A stretch of 64,000 nucleotides of DNA from Mesostigma viride (taxonomy: Eukaryota; Streptophyta; Mesostigmatophyceae; Mesostigmatales; Mesostigmataceae), in assembly GCA_009746045.1 (NCBI GenBank), contig RPFO01000213.1, positions 11,261,593 through 11,325,592 of the forward strand. The letters are read 5' to 3'. Made by a program: the position numbers and the translations under genes. Positions 53,260-63,122 of the stretch are shown one piece after another. The notes under the pieces were generated by a model. It was not told the origin of the DNA. It saw only the letters and a program-made list of their open reading frames with translations, and did no database searches. Each line of letters starts with the position of its first letter. The first letter of the stretch is position 1.

Positions 53260-53940
53260 TATCCATGGCTTAGGGGAATACAGCAGTAGTAGTGTAGAAT
53301 AGATAGACCGTGGCCTCGTACATATTCTGATTTCTCGTACATGTACATTGTACGCCTCCTACAGGCACTATACCAGCTGACTCAAGATTATTTAGCCATG
53401 AACATGTGTGCCCATGATGTGCCACACACCAGATGCTGCCTAGCATTATTTTTTTAGTTTAACTAACTTGTGCTGTGCCCGCGCCGGAGAGCTACTCTCT
53501 GCTGAGAAGCCATGCCCTAGCTCTTGTATAGCCATGATGATCTTCCGCCCCCCCCCCCATGACAGGCTCCCCTTCGTTGGGTTGACCTTAAGACTCGATC
53601 TGGGGGGTGCAGGTGCCCTTGGTGCATGCACGTTGAGCACTTGAGTGTCGTTTACATTCCCACCCTTGCAGGAAGTAGCTTAGAATATGCCCCTTCTCTG
53701 GGATTAATTAATTAGGAACATAACTCCGTTGGGAGTGTATGTAGCACATATCCCAGAGAAAGGGCATATGGCTTTTAATACATGCTAAGCTGCTTCCTGC
53801 AAGGGTGGGAATGTAAACAACACTTGCTCTAGGTGCCCCAAGGGCACCTGCACCCCCCAGAGTCTCAAGCAACACCCAGCTAAGGGGAGCCTGTCATGGG
53901 GGGGGAAGATCATCATAGCTATACAAGAGCTAGGGCATGG
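53260..53940. repeat. Half-LINE 3' UTR fragments in both orientations
   Basis: The stretch 53265-53700 matches the 3' UTR downstream of ORF1 copy 3 and of copy 1 (GAGAGCTACTCTCTGCTGAG, CTTGCAGGAAGTAGC). A minus-oriented terminus CTCCGTTGGGAG at 53724-53735 follows, and its UTR continues to about 53940. Confidence 0.6.
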
Positions 53941-53944
53941 CTTC

Positions 53945-54990
53945 TCAGCAGTTGCCAACCACTTCTGGCATGGCGGAGCGGAAACGGAGATTCAGCTGCA
54001 TGGCGGACATCATCTACGCAGACAACACCACCCTCTTTGAGGACACTGGGCAGACATGGCTTGACTGCCTGGCTATCGAGGCCCGTGCAGTGGGGCTTGA
54101 GGTCAGCAAGAAGACAGAGGCCCTGGCAACTGGGCTCACCCACCCACCGCCACCCCTCTAGATATCTCCTTGACGGCTCTCGAGTCCTGTATCGGGACCG
54201 CGTCAAGCTGCTGTCAGGGCAGCCTGCTTCCCAGCTGCGAGGCTGATGTGGACCACCGCATCTCCCTCGGGCCTGGCACGCTTTACGCCATTACCGGGCC
54301 CTGTGGCACAAGCCCCTTGGCAAGATCGAGAAACAGGACCTGTTTAAGGTTCTCGGCCTTCCTGTTCTCACGTAATAATGGGGCCGAGACGTGGACCCTC
54401 ACCGCGCCGACCTGGCCCGCAAGCTAGACGGCGCGGTCACCAACATGCTGCGATCCATTTTCAGAGTAGGATATGCTGCTCATGTCCGCAATGAGGACCT
54501 GTACGTACCTCGGCATGCCATATATCACCAGCACCATTAAGCAGCGGCGCCTGCAGCTCGTAGGGCACCTAGCTCGCACCAACCAGGTAGACACCTCACG
54601 TGGCCCCCCCGCGGGACTGCTCAGCCTGCATGGCAGGCGGCCTCCTGACGTGCACCGGGCCCCGTGATGTTAGATCGATGCCGCAAGGCCCGCACCTTCA
54701 AAGAACAGCTAGTAGAGGACATGGGGCCCGGCATAGGCCTCTCCGTGATTTGGAAGAAGATGATGGATATGCAAGGCCAAGTGGGCCCAGGTCATAGATA
54801 GAGGACAACGAGCCCCCCCCCGTGAGGAAGCGCCCGCGTGTGCAAACCCGCGGGAGGCACGCCAGACAGCTCCCCTAGGGTATAGCGTGATGTTGTTTAG
54901 ATGTTGTAGTTAGGGATGTTGTTTAGATAGATGTTGTAGGTACATGATGTAGATAGATTATACCGGTAGGACTGTTTGCACCCATCCATC
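53945..54990 (+). pseudogene. LINE-B reverse transcriptase 3' part, decayed
   Basis: The DNA follows 41220-42200 with indels. It encodes ADIIYADNTTLFEDTG, where the second Asp of the YADD box is replaced by Asn, LDCLAIEARAVGLEVSKKTE, WTLTA, and the C-terminal KEQLVEDMG region, each in different frames. It ends with ATTATACCGGTAGGACTGTT as in the 42.2-kb copy but lacks a hairpin. Confidence 0.75.
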
Positions 54991-54994
54991 CATC

Positions 54995-55183
54995 CAAAGT
55001 TTCCGAGGCCAAGGGTGGGAGAGGCGTCGTCGCCTGGGCCAGCAGGGGCTGGCTTGGTGGCGATGTCCCTCACCGCCTGGGCGGTGATGCCGGCGGTGTT
55101 CTGCATACACTCGATGGCGATGGCGGTGTCCTTGAGGCGCTGGTCGATGTCGAGAAGCTGGGCCTTGAGGGCGGCGGTGGGAT
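54995..55183 (-). pseudogene. Short LINE ORF1 fragment
   Basis: The minus strand encodes GITAQAVRDIATKPAPAGPG, preceded by a coiled-coil piece, matching about residues 225-280 of the intact ORF1. Both ends are abrupt. Confidence 0.65.
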
Positions 55184-55235
55184 ATGTCCTACATATACTC
55201 CCAACGGAGTTATGAGCCTAATTAATTAATAAATC
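55184..55235 (+). repeat. LINE 3' terminus with hairpin and tail
   Basis: ATATGTCCTACATATA then CTCC-CAAC-GGAG at 55198-55209 and a CTAATTAATTAATAAA tail are present. Confidence 0.6.
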
Positions 55236-55659
55236 CATCCATATCAATGCATCCATCCATATAGCTTTGGCATCTTCGCAAGCGTAATAGTTGTCACACT
55301 TACTCAATAAGTGTGGCGCGCGAATTGTGCTCCGCCACTGTGGTCTTAACGGGAAAGTTAGAACGCCCGTTACTTGATATTGTTATTCCACTCCCCGCTT
55401 CTTTTGTCGGGGCTCCTGGTCATAGTGAACGGTGGGCGGGACCAAAACCTCTATCCATGCTAATGGGCCATCATTCATTTTCCAAAGAAAGATTCCGACT
55501 AGTACCCACATGTCACTTTGATCTGTACATATAAGCAACGGCCCAGTTTGCTACCGGCTGGCACACGTTTTCAGTGAATTTTGGGCTCCAGATTTAAATG
55601 CAACGTGCGGTTTGAGGCAGGGGAAAACATGCGTGGACGATAGGAATTATAGCACCGGC

Positions 55660-55961
55660 GGGCTTCAAAGTGCCGGACGGCAGGCGGTACCGCGACCGCA
55701 GCGCGTTGGGGGGCTGCCGCCCCCCAACCCCCCCGCGTGGGGGGCTCCGCCCCCCACACCCCCCCGCCCCCCCCCTCGGTGGCTGCCACGCCTGCCCTGA
55801 TTGTTCATGGACGACCCACGACCCCCTTCACCCAACGGCTCCCCCGCTCCCCGGTTGGCGCCTCGGCGGTCCTCTCGGCTTGCGGCCCTTCTTGCGGAGG
55901 TGGGCGACCCGGCTGCGGGGGGCTCGGGCGCCCCGGTCTCCCCCTCCTTGGTCTGCGAGGT
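55660..55961. other. Very GC-rich block with G6...C6 palindromes
   Basis: GGGGGGCTGCCGCCCCCC and GGGGGGCTCCGCCCCCC lie within 70 bp. Frames across the block are open because stops are rare. I see no gene that I can support. The chromovirus LTR begins at its end. Confidence 0.5.
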
Positions 55962-56664
55962 TGTAACGACTAAAAATGTTGTGTTTGCAACAGCCTCAGT
56001 ATCAACATTAGCGTGAAAAGATCTTTATACCTGGGTTGGAGTCGCGACAGATAACTTCACGTCCAGAGAAGCAATGAAGATGGATCTTCAACAGTTAAGG
56101 GAATGAGTCCCCACCCTTGTTAGACACAACAGACAAGTTATATCCAAGTCGACTATCTGTTGAAGTTATAGTTGACTTTTGGCAAGGGTTGTTTGATTGA
56201 TGAAACAAGGAAACCCTTGAATTACACCATAGCTTTAGCTCTCACGTACGCACGCATGCACGGCCGCCCCAAACAGGATAAAAGTCATCGTGCACGCAGC
56301 ATCCGTCCAACCCTAACCCGGAAGGACCAATCAAAAGTGAGGATCACTCAAGATAAGATCTTAGCCTCCGAATCCTCCACACAACACAAAGCCAGCACAT
56401 ACGAAATCTCAATGACCTGGAACCAAATCCACCAGGTACAACGGTACTGCAGAGAATCTATGACTGACTAAACAACACCATGCAAAGTACCCTACGTGGA
56501 TCAGGCCACGACCAATGAGGGTAGAACAATAGATTCGACAGATCTCAGCAGGCCCAATATCTATCAGACGTCGAAGCCTCCTAACTTCTCAAATAATTGT
56601 CCTAAAGAACTCATAATAAGATTCAACAGTAGGAAAACTTTGGATGTAACATTTGGTTGTTACA
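55962..56664 (-). repeat. Chromovirus 3' LTR
   Basis: The 703-bp LTR has TGTAAC and GTTACA at its two ends and so obeys the TG...CA rule. In element sense the sequence directly before it, TTGAGGGGGAGATA, is a typical polypurine tract. The base word GAGGT just outside could be half of a 5-bp duplication, whose partner is outside the window. Confidence 0.85.
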
Positions 56665-57068
56665 TATCTCCCCCTCAAGACAGGAACTCCCAGTTCCTAG
56701 AAGCCAAGAAGAATAAAACAACAACCTCCACAAAACAACACAACAATAAACAGGAAGTCCACCACCTCTTGGGACAAGCAAGTGGGTTTTTACATCCCCA
56801 AAGGGCCTCCTATCTCAGTATCATCTGATCATGTCAACCCTGAATAAGACAAATTCACCCACAGATGAAATGTCATCAAGTGACTAACACACAGGCAACC
56901 ATGCCTGGATAATACAACTGCAAAGCTACCATGAACTCAGAACTGTCATTGCTGGAAATCTGGACTGGACATCAGAACTGGTCGCCTCCATTCTGGATCC
57001 CCACCTCACTCCACAGCCCATCTCCAACCATCCTGGAACCCTTCACAGAGTGAACCAATCCCCCTTCT
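56665..57068 (-). other. Chromovirus untranslated region with polypurine tract
   Basis: Apart from the tract at the LTR edge there is no motif or ORF that I can support. Confidence 0.6.
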
Positions 57069-58325
57069 TCATATCCTTCCCCTCGTTCCAAACACTGGGA
57101 AATGCTCCACCATGGACACCAGATCTGGCCAGTTCCTGCTGACCTGAATATCCAAGCAGGTCTCAGCAGCCTTGCCCAACTCAGCTGAAAACCTACTGCA
57201 CTGGGCAGGGTAGGACAGAGTGACCACAGCCTGTCGGAGGGGATCGAAGACCCAGCCACTGGCAGTCTTATGGCGACATAGCCAGCTGCTATAGGCCCAC
57301 CACAGCTGTAGAAAGGCCTTGATAGGCCCCCACCTGGCGCCCAAGATGGGTACCAGCACCCTCAAAGGTGTGAGCCTGGCCCTCAGCTCGTTAGGGAACT
57401 TTGGTAACTGCAGCCCCACAAAGACTGTGCTGTCCTTGTGTGGAAAACAAGACATCACAGAGCAGTTGGACGACGGAGTAAGGTCAAACTCTCCCTGCTT
57501 GACAGCCTGCTCAAGTAGCTCAGTGTAGGTCTGGGAATATCCAACTGGCTTGAGCCCTGCAAAGGCGAGTCTCAGGTCACTGGGCAGAGCCTCCATCAAG
57601 TCCTGGCCCTCCACCGGCCTCATGTCAAACGAAGGCCACGGGTACACTGCAAAGACGGTGTGCATAATGTAAGCCACCATAGGTGACCCAATCTCACAGA
57701 GACTGGGGGGCAGACAGTCAAGGGCCAACTCTACCATACCCTCAGGTACTAGTTCACCCTCCTCCACCACTGTCTGATCCAATGCCTGCATGGCTGTGTA
57801 CAAGGATTTACACCACTCGCACTGTCCAGGAGCACAATTACGGTGGTCCAAGAACTGCTCCACCTGTTTTGTTGGGACAGCTGACCTGGGCAAGTGTACC
57901 ACCACCTTAGGGGGTGGAGGAGCCTCCGTAGGAGAGGGGACTGAGACCACCGGGGTGGGGATAGCCTCCTGAGCTACTGGAGCCTCAGAAACTGCAGGCA
58001 CAGCAGAACCCACAGTTGGAATGTGCCCAGCCCTCAAGTGTTCTGCCATCTGAGTAACCAGACCCTCCACATTAATCAACCTGGTTATCAAGGCCCCGTG
58101 ACGCTGCTCGTGCCGTTGCTGATCATGTACCATACGCTGGAACAGATTGAGAAAATGGGCTTCCACAAACCCAGCGTCTTCCTGGATCGAAGGGCCCGTG
58201 GCTCTGGGGCCAGCGTAGTCGTGCTGAAAGACATACGTAGCCCTCACGTCCTCTTGGGTTCGTGCAGGTGGCCTGGGTGTCCCCTCAGGATGGGAGTCGG
58301 CCATGGCTGGCAACCACAGACACAA
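57069..58325 (-). CDS. Extra chromovirus ORF of unknown function (ORF3)
   Basis: An unbroken 418-codon frame lies 27 nt after the pol frame and ahead of the 3' LTR. A second ATG at residue 8 (MADSHPEGTPRPPARTQED) may be the true start. Residues about 50-100 are a charged, probably coiled-coil helix (FQRMVHDQQRHEQRHGALIT). Residues 100-150 are Pro/Val/Ala-rich. A Cys cluster CAPGQCEWCKSLYTAM lies near residues 166-181. The C-terminal half is rich in Leu and Trp (IKAFLQLWWAYSSWLCRHKT). No signal peptide or membrane segment is evident, so it does not look like an envelope protein. I recognise no family. It is striking that it is open while the pol next to it is broken. Confidence 0.6.
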   Translation of the reverse strand: MCLWLPAMADSHPEGTPRPPARTQEDVRATYVFQHDYAGPRATGPSIQEDAGFVEAHFLNLFQRMVHDQQRHEQRHGALITRLINVEGLVTQMAEHLRAGHIPTVGSAVPAVSEAPVAQEAIPTPVVSVPSPTEAPPPPKVVVHLPRSAVPTKQVEQFLDHRNCAPGQCEWCKSLYTAMQALDQTVVEEGELVPEGMVELALDCLPPSLCEIGSPMVAYIMHTVFAVYPWPSFDMRPVEGQDLMEALPSDLRLAFAGLKPVGYSQTYTELLEQAVKQGEFDLTPSSNCSVMSCFPHKDSTVFVGLQLPKFPNELRARLTPLRVLVPILGARWGPIKAFLQLWWAYSSWLCRHKTASGWVFDPLRQAVVTLSYPAQCSRFSAELGKAAETCLDIQVSRNWPDLVSMVEHFPVFGTRGRI

Positions 58326-58352
58326 AACACCAAAAAGAGGTGTTAGCAGTGC

Positions 58353-59234
58353 TCACTGGGAGCTATGAAGGGGAGCACACCGCTCAGAGCCCATGACATA
58401 CCACTCAGGCAAGGTGATACCATGACGCTGACAATACTCTAGTACAGCAGAGTGACTGTTGGTGAGATCAGACAACCACAGCCACGTAGCAGTCACCTCT
58501 AGCTCTCCCTTCCAGTGTACCTTAAACTGCAACTGTTTGGTACGACCTTTCCCCTTCACCCTGTGAGCCAACAACCGCTCCACTTCATAGATCTTCTCCC
58601 CCTCAGAATCCAATTCATAAGGCAAAGGGGCAGACAATCTGCCTGGTAAGGTGTTGCGCCTGTACAGCTTCAGCTGGGCTAGGTGAAAAATATTATTCCT
58701 GAGCTTCCAGTGAGAAGGCACTTGGACCTGGACCACTGTACCATAGTGGAAGGTTGCCAACACTGGGTAAGGACCCAACCAGAGTGGTTGCAGTTTCCTG
58801 CATTGCTCCTTCTCAGGCAGCACTCTGTTGGCTTCCAACAACACCAAGTCCCCAGGAGCTACAAAGGAATGACTGGCCACCGTTTGCTGCCAGGCGTTAG
58901 TCAGGTACTTGTCCTGTGTCCTCAACAGCTGGGTAGCCACAATGCTGTGAGCCTCCTGGAAGGAAGCCAACAACTGCTGGACTGAACCAAGACGTCGCTG
59001 GAAAGGGCCTTCAGCGTCTCTGTCAGGCAGTTCCAAGTCGAATGGTGTCAAGGGACACTGGCCATTGCAGATCACGAAGGGGGACATCTGGTGAGGAGCC
59101 AGAGGAGAGTTGTTGATTGCGAACTCTATGAAAGGTAGCTTCTTGTCCCAGTCCTTGTTGTCGTGGTACAATAGTGCTTTTGACACTCCCTGACAATTCT
59201 GTTCATCCTCTCCACCGCCCCAGTACTGGCACAC
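58353..59234 (-). pseudogene. Integrase C-terminal part with chromodomain-like end
   Basis: It encodes the end of the integrase core (LPFIEFAINNSPLAPHQMSP), a GPYPVLATFHYGTVVQV segment typical of the GPY/F module, and then KIYEVERLLAHRVKGKGRTK and QLQFKVHWKG, a diverged chromodomain. The N-terminal side runs into a different frame at 59126-59234. Confidence 0.8.
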
Positions 59235-59428
59235 CTGTATGCCACACCGAATGCCAGCTTAGTGTCTAGGATGTCAAAGAATGACTTCCAAAACCCTGAC
59301 AGCCAAAGGGGGTCCTGATCAGTGATGATCACTCTAGGCATGCCGTGCAGACGGTAGATCTCCTTCATAAACAAATCCACACACTGTGCAGCGGTGAGAT
59401 GAGTATTGCAAGGAATCAGATGGCACAT
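59126..59428 (-). pseudogene. Integrase core, middle part
   Basis: LHGMPRVIITDQDPLWLSGF carries the second catalytic Asp of the DDE triad. AVERMNRIVRECQKHY lies where the family has its Glu. The frame is shifted relative to both neighbours. Confidence 0.8.
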
Positions 59429-60576
59429 CCTGGAAGCCTGTCCATGACCACAAGGATCCTGTCATTGCCACCATCTGACATGGGAAGACCACAGATAAAA
59501 TCCATAGTCACACTGATCCAAGGGCGCAGGGGAATGGGCATAGCCATGGGAAAGATGGGCGTGGCTTGGTTCCTGACCTTATTTCTCTGGCAGGAGTCAC
59601 AGGAATCCACATAGGCCTTAACATCCTGATAAAGGCCAGGCCACCAAAACCTCTGCTGCACCTCATGAAGTAGCTTAGCATAACCAGGATGACACGCAGT
59701 CACATCGTCATGGAAACAATGTAACACTGTGGGAATGGCCATCTCAGGCACATACACTTTTCTAGTCACCGTGTGCTCTGCATCATGAGTGTGAACATAC
59801 AGAACGCCCTCCCAGTATTCTACAGGTCTATTGCCAAAGTTGCCCCTCTGGATAGCTGCAGTAGCCATGTCCTCCGTCTTGGTGAAGGCCTTGATGACGT
59901 CCAGCAGGGAAATATTTAAAGGATTAGGCAACACCAGGTCCTTGTCAGGTCCCAGGGGCTGCATCTGCATCTCCTCTTCCTGCCCAGGGCTAGCCACCAA
60001 CTGCTTGGATGAGACAGTAGTAGCTATAGGCCCTTTTGACCTTGCCATCACCTGAGAGGCCAACACCTTGGACCGGCCTACCAACACAGGGTCCATGACC
60101 CACTTCCTGGGCCTACCTCTGCTGCGCCTAGCAGGGCCTCCCTCACCTGGCTGCACTGTGGGAGTGGGCACCACACCTTCAGGACTTCTCCTAAGACTGT
60201 CAGACAGTGACTGGACACCCTCCTGGACGCCTGTCAACTCTGGGACAGAGCCCTGGTCGATGAGCATCACGGGACCACCGTTATTCCCTACAGGTGGTGT
60301 CAACAGTTGAGAAACCTTCTGGTTGTTGGCCTGAGCTCTAGTCAAGGCTCCACACTCTACCACAGAAATCAGGGCAGCACAGATGTCCAAGTCCTCATGA
60401 AAACTTCCCATCAAATCCCTCCTCCTGGACAGGGCGTCAGGCACCACATTCTGCGTACCAGGAATGTACCTCACAGAGAAAGGTCCAAACCCCCCCAGGA
60501 ACTCCATCCATCCAGCCATCCTCTTACTCATCCGGGTCTGTTCCAACACATGTACCAAGGGCCTGTGGTCAGTCAT
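59416..60576 (-). pseudogene. RNase H end and integrase N terminus
   Basis: TDHRPLVHVLEQ and IPGTQNVVPDALSRR are the end of the RNase H domain. CHPGYAKLLHEVQQRFWWPG and CDSCQRNK form the HHCC zinc finger of integrase, and ISVTMDFICGLP holds the first catalytic Asp. Between them lies a Pro/Ser/Arg-rich spacer of about 150 residues (SRGRPRKW), longer than usual. Confidence 0.85.
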
Positions 60577-60639
60577 CAGGGTAATAGACTCGTTGCCCTG
60601 CCATCCTGGCGCTGCTGGCCACAGAAAACTGAGCCCCCT

Positions 60640-61434
60640 TCAGTAGGTGTTCCCACTTGTGACAGGCCACCACCAATCCCAGCAGCTCTGCTCATGAACA
60701 GGGTAGTTACGTTCTGCAGACGTCATACTCCTGGACATGTATTCCACTGGTTGAGGGCCCTTACCATGATCTTGCATTAGTACTGCACCAATAGCACCCT
60801 GTGAGGCATCAGACCTAACCTGGTATGGCAAGTCTGGGTTGGGGCCCACCAACAAGGGAGCAGTGGTAAGCTTCTGCTTCAACACATCAAAAGCTTGCTG
60901 GCATGCTGCAGTCCACTCAAAGGGAACATCCTTCTTGAGCAGGGCTAACAGGGGACCAGAGATGGCCGCCATGTCAGGGATGAACCGTCGGTACCAGCCC
61001 ACCAGGCCCAGAAAGGATCTGACATCCTGAGCTGACTTCAACACAGGCCACTCCAAAACAGCAGAGACCTTGCTGGCCTCAGGAGTCATACCTGCAGCGC
61101 TCAGCTGGTAGCCCAGAAACTTCACCTCTTGGCCCCACTCCACCTTGGACCTCTTCACCGACAGATGATACTGATGGATCACCTTAAGGACCTCCTCCAC
61201 GTTCTCCAGGTGCTCCCTGAAGGTACGAGAGTGTACCAGAATGTCGTCCAGGTAGACGACCACACAAGTCCTGAAGACCACCCTGGTAGTGTCACACAAG
61301 TGGGCAATGTCCTTGAACCTGGGGTTGCGAAGGTCAGGTGAGATCTGGGGCAGGGCATTTCCAGTCAGGTGGCCAAAGATGGCATTGACAAACATCTGCA
61401 TAGTGGCAGGACTGTTAGAGGCACCCATGGGCAT
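60640..61434 (-). pseudogene. Reverse transcriptase second half and RNase H start
   Basis: MPMGASNSPATMQMFVN, then VVYLDDILVHSRTF with the catalytic YLDD box, FLGLVGWYRRFIPDMA, and the RNase H start SDASQGAIGAVLMQ are seen. A one-base deletion separates it from the first half at about 61445. Confidence 0.85.
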
Positions 61435-62465
61435 TACTGTCCACTGGAACTGTCCCCATGGGTAGAAAAGGCCGTCTTGGGGATGTCCTCAGTAGCCACC
61501 CTGATCTGCCAGAAAGCATGCCTGAGGTCAAACTTGGTAAAGAAGGCAGCTCCTGCAGTCCTCTCCAGCAACTCATCAATTCTGGGCAGAGGGTACCTGG
61601 ACTTGACAGTCACCTTGTTCAGTCCCCTCAGGTCAATGCACAACCTCCACCCCCCATCATGCTTGGGTACAAGCAAACACCCAGAACTGAAAGGACTGTT
61701 AGCTGGGAGGATCAGACCAGCCTCCAACAGGCCAATAAGTATGGTCTTCAGCTCTGCCATCTCTGCAGGGCCCATCCTGTACATAGGCACAAAAGGAGGA
61801 CGAGCACCCTCTACCAACTTGATGACATGTGTGATGGGTCCCTCAGGAGGATACTGGGGCATCTTGTCCTCAAAGATGGCTCCATACCTGTCCAACAAGG
61901 CATCATGCTGCTGTTGTTGCTCAGTGGTGACAGTAGAACTGACAGCATTGACAGAATGACCACTAGCAGACTCAGGTTCATTAGGCACCAAATGCAGGAA
62001 AAAGATGTGTTCCACTGGATAGGTGGCCAAATAAGACAGAGTATGCTTGGCAGACCACACATGCTTCAGTAGGGCAGCCCGTTTCTCCTCCAAAGTCGGC
62101 TCTTGATCCACCCCTTTCGCACCTGCTTCCCCTCCCTTGCCATCATTGACAGCTGTCTGTGTGGAACAGCACTCAGTGGCTGTTCTTCTCCCCCCTGGCA
62201 ACACACAGGTAGCATCCCACACTGTCCCATCCTTGAACTGGACCACCCTGTCAGGCCAAGAAATAGCAGGATTGGTGTCAGACAACCATGGGATCCCCAA
62301 AATCACATCTGCTGCCGTGAGGGGAATGACATCTGCTGTCACTTCCAAAGTCTGGGATGAACAAACTTGGAAGATGAGCTGCACATAGCCAGGTGAGCAG
62401 CTTCTCCTGCCATCAGAATACTGCACCATGACAGGTGTGGGGTGGGCCAACACAGGCAACTTCAC
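61434..62465 (-). pseudogene. Protease end and reverse transcriptase first half
   Basis: AADVILGIPWLSDTNPAISW is the C-terminal part of the aspartic protease. YRMGPAEMAELKTILIGLLE, KHDGGWRLCIDLRGLN and FFTKFDLRHAFWQIRV are RT motifs with the first catalytic Asp. The frame ends at THGDSS just before the point where the family continues with GxFQWxVMPxG. Confidence 0.85.
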
Positions 62466-62683
62466 TCCTGCACCAAGGATGCAGCAATATAATTACTGCC
62501 AGCACCAGAATCAATCATAAACAAGCAAGCTGGCTGAGCCAAGGGAACTGGCACGTTGAGGAGCCTAGCCTGAAACTTGAGTAAGTGACCTGGTACAGGA
62601 GGACCCACAGGGACAGCAGGGTCAGAAGCACCCACAGTGTTCACTGGCCTAACGTCAACAGCAGGCAGGTCAGACCTGGCCAT
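62462..62683 (-). pseudogene. Protease active-site segment
   Basis: FMIDSGAGSNYIAASLVQ contains the DSG(A) active site of a retropepsin-like protease. It is a short frame shifted relative to both flanking frames. Confidence 0.8.
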
Positions 62684-63122
62684 GACAGAAGGATGACCTG
62701 GGGACCCAACTAGTTTTTTGACTCAGGTGGGTCTGGGAGTGCTCCACTGCCTGATGGTGGAAGCTGCTCAGGTGGTGCTGGAGGCTCATCCTCGTCCCCC
62801 CATCCTCCTCATCTGCCAGCAGCTGCATGAGAGCGTTCACCATCCTACGCTTATCCTGTCTGCTGAAGGGCCGAGCGCGGGACTGGAACCTCCCAGAGGG
62901 CTGGAAGTTGGGCTGGAACCCTGGCTGCATCCGGTGATCGCCAGCAGGAACGCCAGGAGGAAGGCTGGGTGGCCTGGGAGATGGCAGGGCGCCAAAAGGT
63001 CCTCTCGTGGCAGGGGGAAACTGGTCCCGTCTAGGGCAGTCCCGTGCAAAGTGACCTGGCTGGTTGCAGATAAAACAGTTACCCTGGGTGGGATCCAAGC
63101 ATTGAGCTCCCCAGGAGGTCAT
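62670..63122 (-). pseudogene. Gag zinc knuckle region
   Basis: CFICNQPGHFARDCPRRD is a CX2CX4HX4C knuckle of a retrotransposon nucleocapsid. It is followed by an Arg/Pro-rich tail. The frame overlaps the upstream gag frame by 44 nt, which could be a mutation or, less likely, a programmed shift. Confidence 0.85.

Noticed and set aside
57069-58325. Envelope-like gene
   Set aside because: No signal peptide, membrane-spanning stretch or furin-type site is apparent in the open frame.
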